Shown here piece by piece: positions 1 through 40,929 of a DNA stretch of 64,000 nt. Positions within the stretch are counted from its first letter, which is position 1. Each line of letters begins with the position of its first letter. The DNA is taken from assembly GCA_037043235.1 (NCBI GenBank), contig JAWRVZ010000234.1, positions 654,501-718,500 of the forward strand, given 5' to 3'. The DNA is from Rhodeus uyekii (Eukaryota; Chordata; Actinopteri; Cypriniformes; Acheilognathidae). The notes beneath the pieces were generated by a model. The model saw only the letters and a program-made list of their open reading frames with translations. It searched no databases and was not told where the DNA came from. The position numbers and the translations under genes are program-made.

Positions 1-14
1 TCTCTGAGCTCTTT

Positions 15-192
15 CCAATAAAGCTCGAAAGCAACGACGTCACACTAAGATCCGGGTAATTGCGTTGAGTCGGTTATGCGCATGCGCGGTGCGGCCAACG
101 GTTCGACCTCTGCCTTCATTCCGAACACACTCACACAGCCAGCCTTCATCCTCTCTCTCTCTCTCGCTTTCTCCCTGTACGACTCCAGAGCT
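15..192 (+). promoter_or_regulatory. atp5mc3 promoter and non-coding exon 1
   Basis: The window opens in a CpG-containing promoter. Visible motifs are a CCAAT box (15-19), a CRE-like CGACGTCA (35-42, 7 of 8 matches) and a perfect NRF-1 palindrome TGCGCATGCGC (77-87). A pyrimidine-rich stretch follows (146-175). A good donor GTGAGT at 193 marks the likely end of a non-coding first exon; the next exon starts at 289. The transcription start is not resolvable. NRF-1 sites are characteristic of nuclear genes for oxidative phosphorylation, which fits the gene. Confidence 0.7.
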
Positions 193-308
193 GTGAGTTT
201 GGTTTGGATATTGCAAGGACATTTGTTTGCAGCGTACGACAGCCGCATTTCTAAAGCTGTTCGCTGACCTTATATTTTATGTTTGCAGAAGTCCCGGGCC
301 GCTTCAGA

Positions 309-347
309 ATGATCACCTGCGCGAAGCTGTTCTCCACACCCGTCCTG
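309..347 (+). CDS. atp5mc3: atp5mc3 coding exon 1
   Basis: Thirteen codons, [13 protein letters not shown]. The exon itself begins at 289 after the acceptor TTTGCAG and ends at the donor GTGAGT (348), phase 0. The ATG at 309 is chosen because it starts a typical subunit-c presequence. Confidence 0.93.
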
Positions 348-3300
348 GTGAGTGACGGACTCCTCCCGATCCCGTGCTGGAGTGAGTGGATGAAGCGCCG
401 CTCATTCATTCACTCACTCACTCACTCACTCACTCATTCGCGCGCGGTTTAACTAGGGTTAACGTGAAGTTGTAGTTCACCTTTGACCTTTGCTTCGCTT
501 AAGTTACGGTGAACCCCAGTGCTGGTTAATCCGTCTGAATGAGTGAAGCCGGTTATTCCTCCTGATCTGCTGTTCTCAGAGGTTTCCGCTCACTTGTATT
601 GGTTGAAATCCTCCAGAGTAAGTGGATTACGGTGTGTCAGTCCCACAGCAGGTGAAGGGTGTGTGTGTAAAGGGCTCAGTGGTGCTCATCACGGATGGCT
701 TCCTGTGGGACTGAACCCAAAACATCCACTGGGCCAGTCTAGGCTGCGAACTAGATCATTTAAATGAGCTCAACTCTGTGTTTCTGGAGGCAGTGAACGA
801 CACAAACCGCGCAGAAGTCCATCTTTCCCGTTACGTCCCTTTAGGTGTTATCCAGGAAAACGAAACACTACGTACAATTAAAGTTTATGTATTAAATTAC
901 TAAAGATAAACCACATATAAGAAAAGAACCAAGAGACAAAGATAACTACTGAGTTCATTACCCAGTGCCTAAAAAGAATATTTACAATGTTACAAAAGAT
1001 AACAAACAATACATGAAATGAAATTACATAAATCACTCAACGGGAAGGGGAACCCCGAGATATGCCAAATAAAAGAAGTAAACATAACAAAACACAACTA
1101 ACTGAATTTAATCAACTTAGCTATCTAACAACAAAAAGGAAGTCCCAAAATAAATAATCTTCAGCGTCAAACGCCCTAACTAAACCACACTAACTAACAA
1201 TAACAAAACATACAAAAGGTGTTATTAATGTGTCGCTAAACTAATGTGTCTAATGCAAAATCATATGTGTCCTATGTTTGTCGCGACATATTACTTCCCG
1301 GTTTTCACACAAAGAGATTAACCAAAGAGAAAAGATACGGTAAGTAATAATACACTCAGCAACCACAAGACATAACCAACTAACTATTAGACACACCATA
1401 CACAAGGTTTAAACACAATGAAGTCCAACACTAACAAAGTTTAAAACGAACAACATGTGAGCGTGCAACGTTGATGAGATGAAGGCGAACCAGATTCTTA
1501 TAAATGGTGAAGGATCTGAAACGCTGAAAACGTCATATCAGAAATGTCATCACCCGTAGGGCCAATGAACGCTGAAAAACAGAAACCGAATACCCACACA
1601 CATAACACACAATTCGCACTACGTGCGTAAAAGTTCCACTAAACAGTCCTAAATCTGAAACAGGGCTGATGTTTTGCAATGCGACCTCAGTCTGAACTTT
1701 CACATCGCTCTAGAAATACACATATACCGTATTTTTCGCACTATAAGGTGCACCCAAACGACGTAAATTTTCTCAAAGATCAGTCGTGCGCCTTATAATA
1801 CAGTGCACCTTGTTTGTGGATTACGTACATAAATAGATCCGTAATTGCGGCTGCGCCTTATAATCAGGTGCACCTTATGGTGCGGAAAATACTGTGTGTG
1901 TGTATATATATATGAGAGTCACTTCAAAGATTTCTCACATCCAAAGTTATCCAGATAGTTGTCAGTCATGTGTGTCTATATACAAGCAAAACACGAGGAC
2001 TCGTATCACACATGTTTACAAACTCTGCTCTCTTTTTTCTTAAATTCGCTGGTTTCCGTGGCCGATCAGAAGTGTTGAACACACAAATTTCTGATGATGA
2101 ACCTTGACTCATAACGTTTGAAACTGGCTTTTTCCAGCACATGTTTTTCAGGAAACTTTCTTTTGAACTCCCCCTGTTTTTTATCATCAGTGTAGTTGTG
2201 TGTGTTGTAATGCGCTGCCCCTGTGTGTGTTTCAGGTGCGTGCGAGCGCCAGGTCCCTGTACAGGCCGCTCTCTGCCACTCTGCCCTTCAGACCAGACAC
2301 CAAACCTGAGGTGATCCTGCCGCTGACTCTCTGTTTTCTCCTTTCGTTTCTGATAACTCTTTATTACAGGCTCGGCGCTCGAGCTTTGGTGATCAGGTGA
2401 CGTTATTATACAAAGCATCAAAAAGGAAAATAACTCTCAGCTTCATTTATTTATATTAGGTATATATATTCCAACTAATATTTTGATAAACTTTCAGTTA
2501 TTTTCTCAAGCAAATAAAAAAAAAATTATATTATACATATATATATATATATATATATTTAATGAATGTATATAAAACAATGTGTAATATAAAGCCTATG
2601 AAAACAAACATAGTGAATGTATTTATGTGCCTTTGCTGAACATTGTAAGCAAAAAAAGTTCAAAGTACAAACATTACGTTCTAAATTTAAAAACAACAGA
2701 TCGCTTGCTATTTCAAAGACGAAATAAAATAACTAGATTAAAAATGATAAAAAAGCACAGAATGTTTATTTGTACGGGGTATGAACTCACATTCACTCGC
2801 CTTGCTGTAGTCATATTATATTAGTGGGATATTGAATGCATATAGTGCCTGTACTCTTATTAATCTTAAGTTTGGTTACTTGTGTAGAAATATTAAACCT
2901 ACACTTAAAAAAAAAAAAAGCAAAAAAGCAAAGTGTGTGCTTTAGCCAGAATTACGTTGTCTGTCTGTTTTGCGTGTGTCCACCGTCATTCGTTCATTAC
3001 ACACTGAAGTTTAACAAGACCCTTGTTGTCTGATGCTAAATCTATCCCTATATATTATTTCTTTTAAAAACATAACTTCTCTGGTCCTCATGAACATTAA
3101 TTTCTTGTGATATTGGAGAGACGGCATGTGTGGGCTGTGTTTTGGACAGTGGTCGTGTGGAGCTGCAGTAAGTGCTCTCTTGCTCTTGTAGGCGAGCGCT
3201 GGTGTCCCGCCGGCGTCTCCCTTCACTCAGGTGGCCCTCAGGAGCTTCCAGACCAGCGCCGTGAGCCGCGACATCGACACCGCCGCCAAGTTCATCGGGG

Positions 3301-5121
3301 CGGGAGCTGCCACCGTGGGAGTAGCTGGATCCGGAGCTGGGATCGGAACGGTGTTCGGGAGCCTTATCATCGGATATGCCAGGTCAGATGCATTTCACAT
3401 CTTAAACATCACTTTAGGGTCCAGATTTAAATAATTTTTTTCAGCATTACCAAGCTGCATTTATCAAAAATACAGTAAAACAGTGTAATATTAAATGTGT
3501 AAAACAGCTGTTTTCTATGTGAATATATAGTAAAGTGTACAGTAATACCTCGGTTTACGAGTTTAATTCGTTCCAAGAGCTCGTATACCAAAATGCTCGT
3601 ACACCAAAACAATTTCCCCCATAAGAATGCATTAAAAATCAATTAATTCGTTCCACACGACCATAAATGCCCATTTTAAATATTTTGTTTTTGTTTTACC
3701 CTGTTAATTACAGTTAAAATTATAAACATTAAGATCTCATATAAATACTAATTAGTAATTGACAATTCAACTCTAAAAATACTTGACAATTTACTGTAAC
3801 TCACTTTGAGCAGCGTCTGCTGGCATGAAGGAGATGAGAGACAGAGGAGGGAGGAGGAAAACACAAAACTTGGATTCAAGTGCAAATGAGTGAATTTATT
3901 ATAATAGTGCAGAAAACAAAAGAAGTGATAATCCAGAGTGAAAGTCGTGGAACGGGACGCGCGCTCGACCACCGCGAGCTCCGGAGTGGAGAGAAGTGAG
4001 GCAGATGATATGACAATCAGGTGTCCCACTCACACAGACAGGCAGAACTAGGAGACAATTGAATGAAATTCATGACAAATGAATTCATGAACCACATATA
4101 TATTTCACTACGTGAACAATAGCGATCACAATTGATTCATGTTATCACTTCTAAAAGTATCACTGTGGTGAATGATGCAGCCAAACAGAGGGAGGCTGAG
4201 AGAATGAATGATTTAAGGGCTGATAAAGGAGTTGGAATTGCGTGACTGTGTTATGAGAGGCTGTCATTAGGATATTTCATGTAAAAATGCCCGCGACGAT
4301 GCTGAGCGTTAGGACAAAAATGCGAGTGGGTGAGAGAGAAATTTGCTCGTACACCGATACAATACTCGTACACCGATTCGACCCTCCATGCTCGTAAACC
4401 GATTTGCTCGTATACCAAGTCGCTCGTAAACCGAGGTACTACTGTAATTCATTCCTGTGATTAAAGCTGAATTTATTAGATCATGTATACAGTAAAACAG
4501 TGTAAAGGATACATTCAGTTTAAGTGTTAATTTCTTTTTAAAAAGAAACCATTACTAGTCCCAATCCCAAGCATACAAGTCCCTGCCAATTTGACCTCTG
4601 GTGGGTTTTAAGTCTTTTTACATTTCACTAGCATGGTTTTCATCCACCTATTTTCATTCGCATTTTGGAGTATTGAGTAAAAAACCCTGGATGGGATTTC
4701 TGAGATGCGCGTACACTGTAAACATGTGCATCAGGCAGATCATTTTCTATAAGCCTTGCGCATAAACTACGGCAGAAACGCATTTACAAATAAATACCTC
4801 AATGCGCAACCAATAACTCTCAGAACGGCCTCAGAGGATGTGATTGGTCCGCTGGTTAGGCTAGTTATCCAATCACATCGCAGCATCTCAAATGTTGGTT
4901 TGTTGGCTATGAAATGCCTGAGCCAGAAGTCTGTTATGGTTTAAACTGCTAATTTGAAAGAGTATAATTAAACCTTTGTCAATGTCTGTGCTCGTTTGTG
5001 TTGCAGGAACCCGTCTCTGAAGCAGCAGCTCTTCTCTTACGCCATCCTGGGTTTTGCGCTGTCTGAGGCCATGGGGCTCTTCTGCTTGATGGTTGCTTTC
5101 CTCATCCTGTTCGCCATGTAA
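309..5121 (+). CDS. atp5mc3: ATP synthase F0 subunit c precursor (proteolipid), 4 coding exons
   Basis: Joined coding segments 309-347, 2236-2310, 3192-3382 and 5007-5121 give 420 nt, 139 residues plus TAA. Residues 1-64 form a basic, hydroxylated mitochondrial presequence ending FQTSAVSR. The mature chain starts [10 protein letters not shown] and is exactly 75 residues, the invariant length of metazoan subunit c. It shows the glycine-rich first helix, the polar loop RNPSLKQQ with the lysine that is trimethylated in animals (mature K43), and the proton-carrying glutamate (mature E58, precursor 122) in ALSEAMG. The protein forms the rotating c-ring of complex V in the inner mitochondrial membrane. 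All junctions are GT-AG and in phase. Mature subunit c is identical between vertebrate paralogues, so the paralogue is chosen from context: atf2 and chn1 follow, as beside human ATP5MC3. An a/b ohnologue suffix cannot be decided. Confidence 0.95.
348..2235 (+). other. atp5mc3 intron 1
   Basis: No coding signal. Holds a short tetranucleotide run of CACT/TCAC type (about 402-436), AT-rich unremarkable DNA (850-1650) and one small MITE described separately (1737-1894). Confidence 0.7.
1737..1894. mobile_element. Short MITE with CCGTATTTTTCG termini
   Basis: Begins TA-CCGTATTTTTCGCAC and ends in a degraded inverse (GGTGCGGAAAATACTG). The GTGCACC/GGTGCACC motifs recur inside in both orientations. 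The termini resemble the larger element at 37381-39410, so both probably belong to one TIR class. About 158 bp, without coding capacity. Confidence 0.6.
2236..2310 (+). CDS. atp5mc3: atp5mc3 coding exon 2
   Basis: Twenty-five codons of presequence, [20 protein letters not shown] and on to KPE. Acceptor TTTCAG ends at 2235; donor GTGATC starts at 2311. Phase 0 at both ends. This is the variable part of the presequence, but the RP-LSA core is shared with other subunit-c precursors. Confidence 0.92.
2311..3191 (+). other. atp5mc3 intron 2
   Basis: AT-rich, with an (AT)n tract (about 2535-2560). No coding or clearly mobile sequence recognised. Confidence 0.6.
3192..3382 (+). CDS. atp5mc3: atp5mc3 coding exon 3
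   Basis: Acceptor CTTGTAG ends at 3191 and the donor after GCC AG is GTCAGA. The exon carries the end of the presequence, the processing site and transmembrane helix 1 ([19 protein letters not shown]). It ends two bases into an Arg codon that the next exon completes. Confidence 0.96.
3540..4444. mobile_element. Pogo/Tigger-like MITE (TTTACGAG variant), copy 1
   Basis: Termini CAGTAATACCTCGG and CCGAGGTACTACTG are inverted repeats flanked by TA (3538-3539, 4445-4446), the target duplication of Tc1/mariner-pogo elements. Sub-terminal CTCGTA/TACGAG words recur in both orientations. The interior (about 3770-4080) shares sequence with the opposite-strand copy at 23061-23940. It splits an older AT-rich repeat in atp5mc3 intron 3 (3400-3539 and 4447-4510). 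The pogo assignment is by terminal motif only. Confidence 0.7.
5007..5121 (+). CDS. atp5mc3: atp5mc3 coding exon 4 with stop
   Basis: Starts after TGTTGCAG with G completing Arg, then NPSLKQQ and the second helix carrying the essential Glu, ending LILFAM and TAA (5119-5121). Confidence 0.97.
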
Positions 5122-5551
5122 AGCTCTGCTAGTCACGTAAACTCATTTAGGGCAGTTACGACTGTGTTTTTGCTGTTGCTACCAAAACATCTGCTGTTGG
5201 TCTCTGCAGGAGGAAAAAAGCAAGAAATCATGTAACAATGAAATACTGTTTAGCTCTTTAACCCCCAAATCCTGTTCATGCTCATTATACAAGAACCACA
5301 ACGGCTCCATCGGTGCTACTGGAGTCTCCACCTGCTACTTCATCATGAACTTCATCATGGACAGACAGAAACCGGTGGCACTTTCTCTCTCTCTCTGTCT
5401 GTGTGTGTGTGTGTGTGTGTTAGACTGTAAGGGTCCACTCAGATGTTTTCAGGGGTTAAACTGCTGGTTCATGGTGTGACTGTAAATTTATAGCAATTGG
5501 TTGAAAGCCAATTAAAAGCCAGAATTGCATTTGTAAATTGCGTTAAATAAA
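5122..5551 (+). terminator. atp5mc3 3' UTR and poly(A) signal
   Basis: After TAA the sequence is non-coding, with a short (TG)n at about 5401-5421. The first strong AATAAA is at 5546-5551. Roughly 390 bp separate it from the first palindrome of the atf2 promoter, so the two genes are closely spaced head to tail. The actual cleavage site is unknown. Confidence 0.55.
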
Positions 5552-5938
5552 TTTAGATCACAGTTTACCGTAACACTGCTTTCTGCTTCATTTTTATTCA
5601 CACACCTACACATTACGAACGACCAAGTTAAGTTTCTGTTCTGAAGAACATAAACCTCTATAAAGATCTGTGTATCTGAAGAGAACTACAAATTACATTA
5701 AAATATTACGATAAGGTTACTTCAGTTTATACAAACAATGAAAAGTAGCTTTTGTTAATCATAGTTATTTCAACATTTACTAAAAAATTAAGATCAGAAG
5801 ATATATTGTTCATATTATTGAATCTAATTGAATTACCCATTAAACCTTAATGAATTTAGTGGATTCTCACAATTTCTCATTGTTAATGCTTTCCGTAACA
5901 TTTGTTATTTGGACGAAAATGTTAAAATTAAACGCATC

Positions 5939-6149
5939 TCTCGCGAGATCATGATGTGCTTTCGCTCTGCAGGGGTCACATTTATCGCGAGATCAGAGTT
6001 TAAAGGGCTTGGCTCTGGGGCGAGCGGAGTCCGTCTGTCTCGCGAGAATTTGCTCCTGTGTGTTGTCGCTCTTATGGGTTTAACGGACTTCCGAGTTCTC
6101 GCGAGAGTTGGTGTCAGTGGGCTTTGGCTCTTCATGGTTCAGCCTGCGG
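5939..6149 (+). promoter_or_regulatory. atf2: atf2 promoter / non-coding exon 1 with four CGCG palindromes
   Basis: Three perfect TCTCGCGAGA palindromes (5939-5948, 6038-6047, 6097-6106) and one with a single mismatch (5983-5992) lie within 170 bp. This motif is a known core element of TATA-less CpG promoters. No TATA box is seen. A donor GTGAGT at 6150 ends the presumed non-coding first exon. The first ATG-bearing coding exon follows at 6761. Confidence 0.75.
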
Positions 6150-6782
6150 GTGAGTAAACGCATCAATGCGCGTTATTTACAAACAGACACGCCATTTTAA
6201 CCAGCTTTCCATCGGCTGGTAGAACAGTCTGAATATGTAACACAATAAAAACGCAGCTTTATGACATATTTAGAGCTCGTCGGAGTTTCTTTGTTATTGA
6301 CATGGCGACGCATGCTAACAGCTAGCCGAGATCCCATTGAAGTGAATGAGAGATGAGGCTGAGCGTTGACTAGCCTGCTGACTCTGATGCAAACAATCTA
6401 TTCAGCGTTGGGACAGTTCACTGAAGAGGTGCAGGTTAAGGGTGTTCAGGTTGAGCTCTGTCATGATGAAGAGATTAAGTGTTGTTTAGAAGGGCTTAAA
6501 GCAGTTTGTGACAGCAGGATGAGCTGTGATCACTGTTGCATGTGAGGGATTGAGCGGGTTAATGAACACACGGACACCAATGCCACGTATTTAAGTGTGG
6601 ATTACACAGATAGTGCTGCATGATCCCTGTCATCCTGATAAATCCCCATCTGTGACCTGTCAAAACTACTGAAACAACAGCAGTCCAGTCACAGTAGTGC
6701 AGAATGATGCTCCTTGTTGTGTATTAATGCTGATGGATATAATGATTATCATGTTATCAGGTGGCAGACTGAAGCTGTGAAT

Positions 6783-36876
<30,094 letters not shown>

Positions 36877-37473
36877 TCGGGCCTCTGATTCCCGGCAGCC
36901 ATGTTGAGACGAGGGGGGTTACACGAAACGCTCCCTGGAACAGTCCGGTCTCATTTGAGCTCTTCAATCCAGCGCATTTTTAAGGTAGTTGGGAGGTTCT
37001 GCAGAAAGTGTACTGATTGTTTGACGTTTTATTTCATTTGTGGTGTGTTCGTTCGAGCGTGTTGGAAGGATGTGTCGGGATTCCCGGCGAAAGGACTTGG
37101 ACTTGGACCACTATCAGAGGCGTGAGGACGGAAGAATTGGCCACTTTCATTTCTTTGCCTTTTATACTTTGCACATGAAGAGAGTGACGGTTTTTTGTAA
37201 TGCTCGTTATTTGACACGAGCAGTTCCAGCAGATTTTAGCTGTAGCTTTAAAACTGATCGTCCGTCTTCTAGAAATAGTGACGTGTTGTTGTAAGAATGT
37301 TTTTGGCATGTTAAAGGAAGATTTTCTGACGTGAAGGATTGTAGGAGAGCATTATTCACAGTGCAGGTTATTCGTTTCTACCGTATTTTTCGCCATATAA
37401 GACGCTCCGGAACATAAAACGCACCACATTTTAAAGGAGGAAAATCTAGAAAAAAAAGATTCTGAACCAAGTA

Positions 37474-38081
37474 CAGTGGTACCTCGAGATACGAAATTAA
37501 TCCGTTCCGAGGCGGCCTTCGTATAATGGGTTTTTCGTATCTTGGAACACATTTTACATGTAAAATGGCTAATCCGTTCCAAGCCCTCCAAAAACACCCC
37601 GTTAAATTTCATAATAAAGCTAAATTGACCTATAAACAATGAAATAACGTAAAATGTCGAAGCTTACCTTTCGAGTGAGGCTATCTCCGAAAGTGGCGGC
37701 AGAGGAGGAGGACAAAAGGCAAACAACGTACGTGCATAACGTTGTCGGCAGGATTCGAACCTATGCGGGGAAACACCAATGGAATTCTATTTCATCGCCT
37801 TAACCTCTCAGCCACGTTTCAAATGCAGAGTGTTTGAGCTAAATCAGGAATTGGCTAGCATCAGGGACCAATGGGAGAGCAGGAGGATGGTGGCGAGTCT
37901 ACTATAACTAAGATGGCGGCGTGCGGTGCGAGTTTCAAAATTGTTGTAGGGCGAATCTCGGACTTTCAGAAACCTTTCGTATCTTGAAAACTTCGTATAT
38001 AGAGCAGTAAAATTTTTAATCTTTGCTTTCGTAACTTGGATTTTTCATAAGTTGAGCCTTTCGTATCTCGAGGTACCACTG
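37474..38081. mobile_element. Pogo/Tigger-like MITE (GGTACCTCGAG variant)
   Basis: CAGTGGTACCTCGAG and CTCGAGGTACCACTG are perfect inverted ends between TA duplications (37472-37473, 38082-38083). ATCCGTTCC and TTCGTATCTTGG words are shared with the other pogo-like copies, but the sequence is a distinct subfamily. Confidence 0.8.
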
Positions 38082-38287
38082 TACTGTAGTAAAGTATTTT
38101 ATATCAACTGTATAAAGTTAACGGCACAAAAAAATCATAAAACCATTTTATGCCAACCATGTAACATATTAAGAACTATCTTTACTCTCATTAACAGTCT
38201 GTAAAGTCAGTAAACAGTGAAAGTAACAAAAAAAATTAGGCTGTAATGTTTTTATTCGAACTCCAATAATTTGTGTAAACCGGGAAG

Positions 38288-38816
38288 TGGGGTGTTGTAC
38301 TGAAATCTGACTCCCCCGGACAAATCTCACTCCCGTCACTAACTCTGGTTTAAAAGCTCACAGACTCACCATATGATGAGACGATAAGATAAATATGGTG
38401 AGTTATTTTTTTTTGCTGTGAAAATCTGACTCCCCCTGGTAAACCCATACTATAATTGTATGTATAATTGTATAAAACCAAATGCTTTTGAGCAAAGAAT
38501 GTCCATACCATAATGAGATAAAATAAATATGGTGAGTCTGTGAGCTTTTAAACCAGAGTTAGGGACGGGAGTGAGATTTTCACAGGTGTATTTTTCTGCA
38601 GTGAAAGTCTGACTCCCCCTGGTAAACCCATAGGCCTACTATAATTCATTATAACTGTAATATAATTTCATTTTCTGCTTATTTATGTAAGCGTACAAGT
38701 CCGTTTGTAGGCGAATATGCTCAAGTAAGTGTGTTCACCTCGATGCAGCGCGATTTAATGCACGCGCGTAGGGGAGTGAGATCTGTCTGGGGAGTCAGAT
38801 TTCGGTACAACACCTG
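38288..38816. mobile_element. Foldback element nested in the TIR element
   Basis: GTGTTGTACTGAAATCTGAC at the left and GTCAGATTTCGGTACAACAC at the right are inverted. A second, longer inverted pair lies inside: 38325-38395 (TCACTCCCGTC, AACTCTGGTTTAAAAGCTCA) against 38524-38580. The motif GACTCCCCCTGGTAAACCCA also occurs twice directly. The stretch can form a large hairpin. Confidence 0.75.
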
Positions 38817-40929
38817 GCGAGACGCGAGTCACCACGGAAGCAGAGAACGCAAGGCTCACAAGTGCAACTGAGAGAAGTGAAACTAAACCAAGAGAAAGAG
38901 GCGTGACTCACAGAGAGTGAAGCGTGAGCGCCGAACGCGCATGTTTGGGTTGTTGTTGACCCTGCCTCCTTTCTCCCGGGTTTCGGCAGCAGTGTGGTAA
39001 TGTTCTTTTGTCACAGGGAAAGGAGGAGGCAGGGTCAGCGTGCTGAGAATCACAGGCTCTTTTATTTCCTCAGACTTGAACAAAAATAAAACAACCAAAA
39101 CATGCGTGACTCACTCTCTGAGAGTCACGCCTCTTTCTCTCGGTTTCGTTTCACTCTTAGTTTCGTTTCACTTCTCTCGTACGCACGACTCGTCTCCCGA
39201 CTCTCTCTCCCGCTGCAGACCTCGCTGAATCACGCCCCCCTCGCTACAGTCATCACTGTAAAGTCCACCATTGCCCCCCACTCGTCATCACCACGGCTAC
39301 GGCCGTGGCCGCGCTCCGCGGATTCCTTATATTCGTCGGCTAGGACGCACCAACTTTTTCCCCCCAGTTTTGGGGAAGAAAAAATGCGTCTTATGCGGCG
39401 AAAAATACGGTAATTGAAATTGCAATTACAAGTTTCTTTTGCAGTTAAATCTGAATTCTTTCAATTGTAGGTGAAATCAGTGACAGACTTCGCCGAAAGC
39501 TTTCCATGGACTTCATTGGATTAGAAGCTTAAAGCTTTTTAAAGGATTCCCCCCCCCCCCATTTATTTACAAAGTGTCTGACGTTGTATTTGTGGTGTGT
39601 GACTCATTGTGAGTCATTAGTTTGTTCACTTTAGTTGTCTTTCTGATTACAGTGTAATTAAGGAAGCATTGTAAATGCCATTACGATGAAGTCATTGTAT
39701 GTGATCTCTACTAGTAATATGTTCGTCTTGGGATTGTTTTTATAAATCACCTGAACAAACCTTTAACTAAGGCTTTGTTTCCAGCCTGTGTAACTGTTTT
39801 AAGAAATTGTGTCTTTAGAATAAAACTCGACAGCTGAAAACGAACTGGAGCTGCTCTTCAAAAGAAACAATGACGGATATAAAACTCTAGTGTTTTTAAG
39901 TTCAAGTATTAAGTTATGCTTAATGACAATTACTAAGTAAGGAATAGATCAAGTCTTTGTTTCATCTTCTCTCTTTAAAATCCCTTGGCTTACTACTGTG
40001 TAGTTCTACAGGCATTTTGTTCTGCTTTTAAGTAACTTGATTTTTGTTTTAAAGGTACGTTTGTATGACAGTTGTTACTTGCTTACATGCATGACTGATT
40101 CTCTGAGAGAATTAGACCGATGTTTCAACCATGTCTCTGTTGGGTTGTTGCAGTTGATCATCTTGTTACTATTACTACTACTAGTTTTCAGCCAGTAAAT
40201 GGCAGCTTTACAGGGGGGGTTCTTATTTACTGGGTCCACTTTGGGAAAAGGGTGTGATAATTATTGTATTGGCGGTCAACTTGTGAAATTTATGTATAAA
40301 TTATAAGAAATTAATAAAAATGTTGTAATAAGTCTTTTAATAGCTCTTTAAAGCTATATTAAAGCCTCAGTCATTAGGTAGTTTTTTGTCACTGAATGAT
40401 TTTTTCTTCTTCCTGCCTCTCCTATCTAGTTGTTGTTTTTAAGTATGATATTTTGCTTTGTAAACTCTGCCATCTTGTGGAGAATCCTGGAAAATTCAAC
40501 TTACACTTGGTAAAACATTAACAGTCAGGTTTGTTGACGTTGCTTTTGATTTGATTTGATATGATCTGATCTGTGGGCAAATTGCTTGTTAAGGATTCCT
40601 CTGAGTGAGATACATGTTAGGAAGAAAAAGCCAATACCGTCCCTGTAATCATGACGGTTCGTAAACCAGTAAAGTACATGAAAGCATCTTCGTATTAACT
40701 GCTCTACAGGCATAAAAACAAAAGTTGCCCTGTTAATGACACAAACCTTCATTAACAACAACGCTGGAAAGGTATGCATTAAAGATTCATTAATCTGAAC
40801 ATAAAATAATCAATTTCAGCATTACATCCTTTATAAAAGAGCACTCGTACACTGCAGAGGAGCTGTTATGGGCCCTGTCCCATATGGCACACTTCATGTG
40901 GTCTTGTGGATTTACATGCGTGTGGCCGT

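Larger units (their letters stand above)
37381..39410. mobile_element. 2-kb TIR element in the atf2 3' region
   Basis: CCGTATTTTTCGCCATATAA at the left and TTATGCGGCGAAAAATACGG at the right, flanked by TA on each side (37379-37380, 39411-39412). Holds a nested pogo-like MITE (37474-38081), a foldback element (about 38288-38816) and a further inverted pair (about 38886-38920 against 39104-39145). No transposase ORF. Confidence 0.8.
36877..40318 (+). terminator. atf2: Presumed atf2 3' UTR with poly(A) signals
   Basis: No further coding after TGA 36876. Candidate AATAAA signals are at 39819-39824 and 40313-40318. The flanks (36877-37378 and 39413-40318) look like continuous unique 3' UTR, interrupted by the mobile element at 37381-39410. 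Whether the element is retained in the mRNA or an earlier signal is used cannot be decided by eye. Confidence 0.5.

Noticed and set aside
3107..3430. 107-codon ORF overlapping atp5mc3 exon 3
   Set aside because: It reads the exon in a different frame; the subunit-c frame is unambiguous.
5828..6157. 109-codon ORF across the atf2 promoter
   Set aside because: Upstream half lies outside any plausible exon. Only its last part is noted, as a possible uORF.
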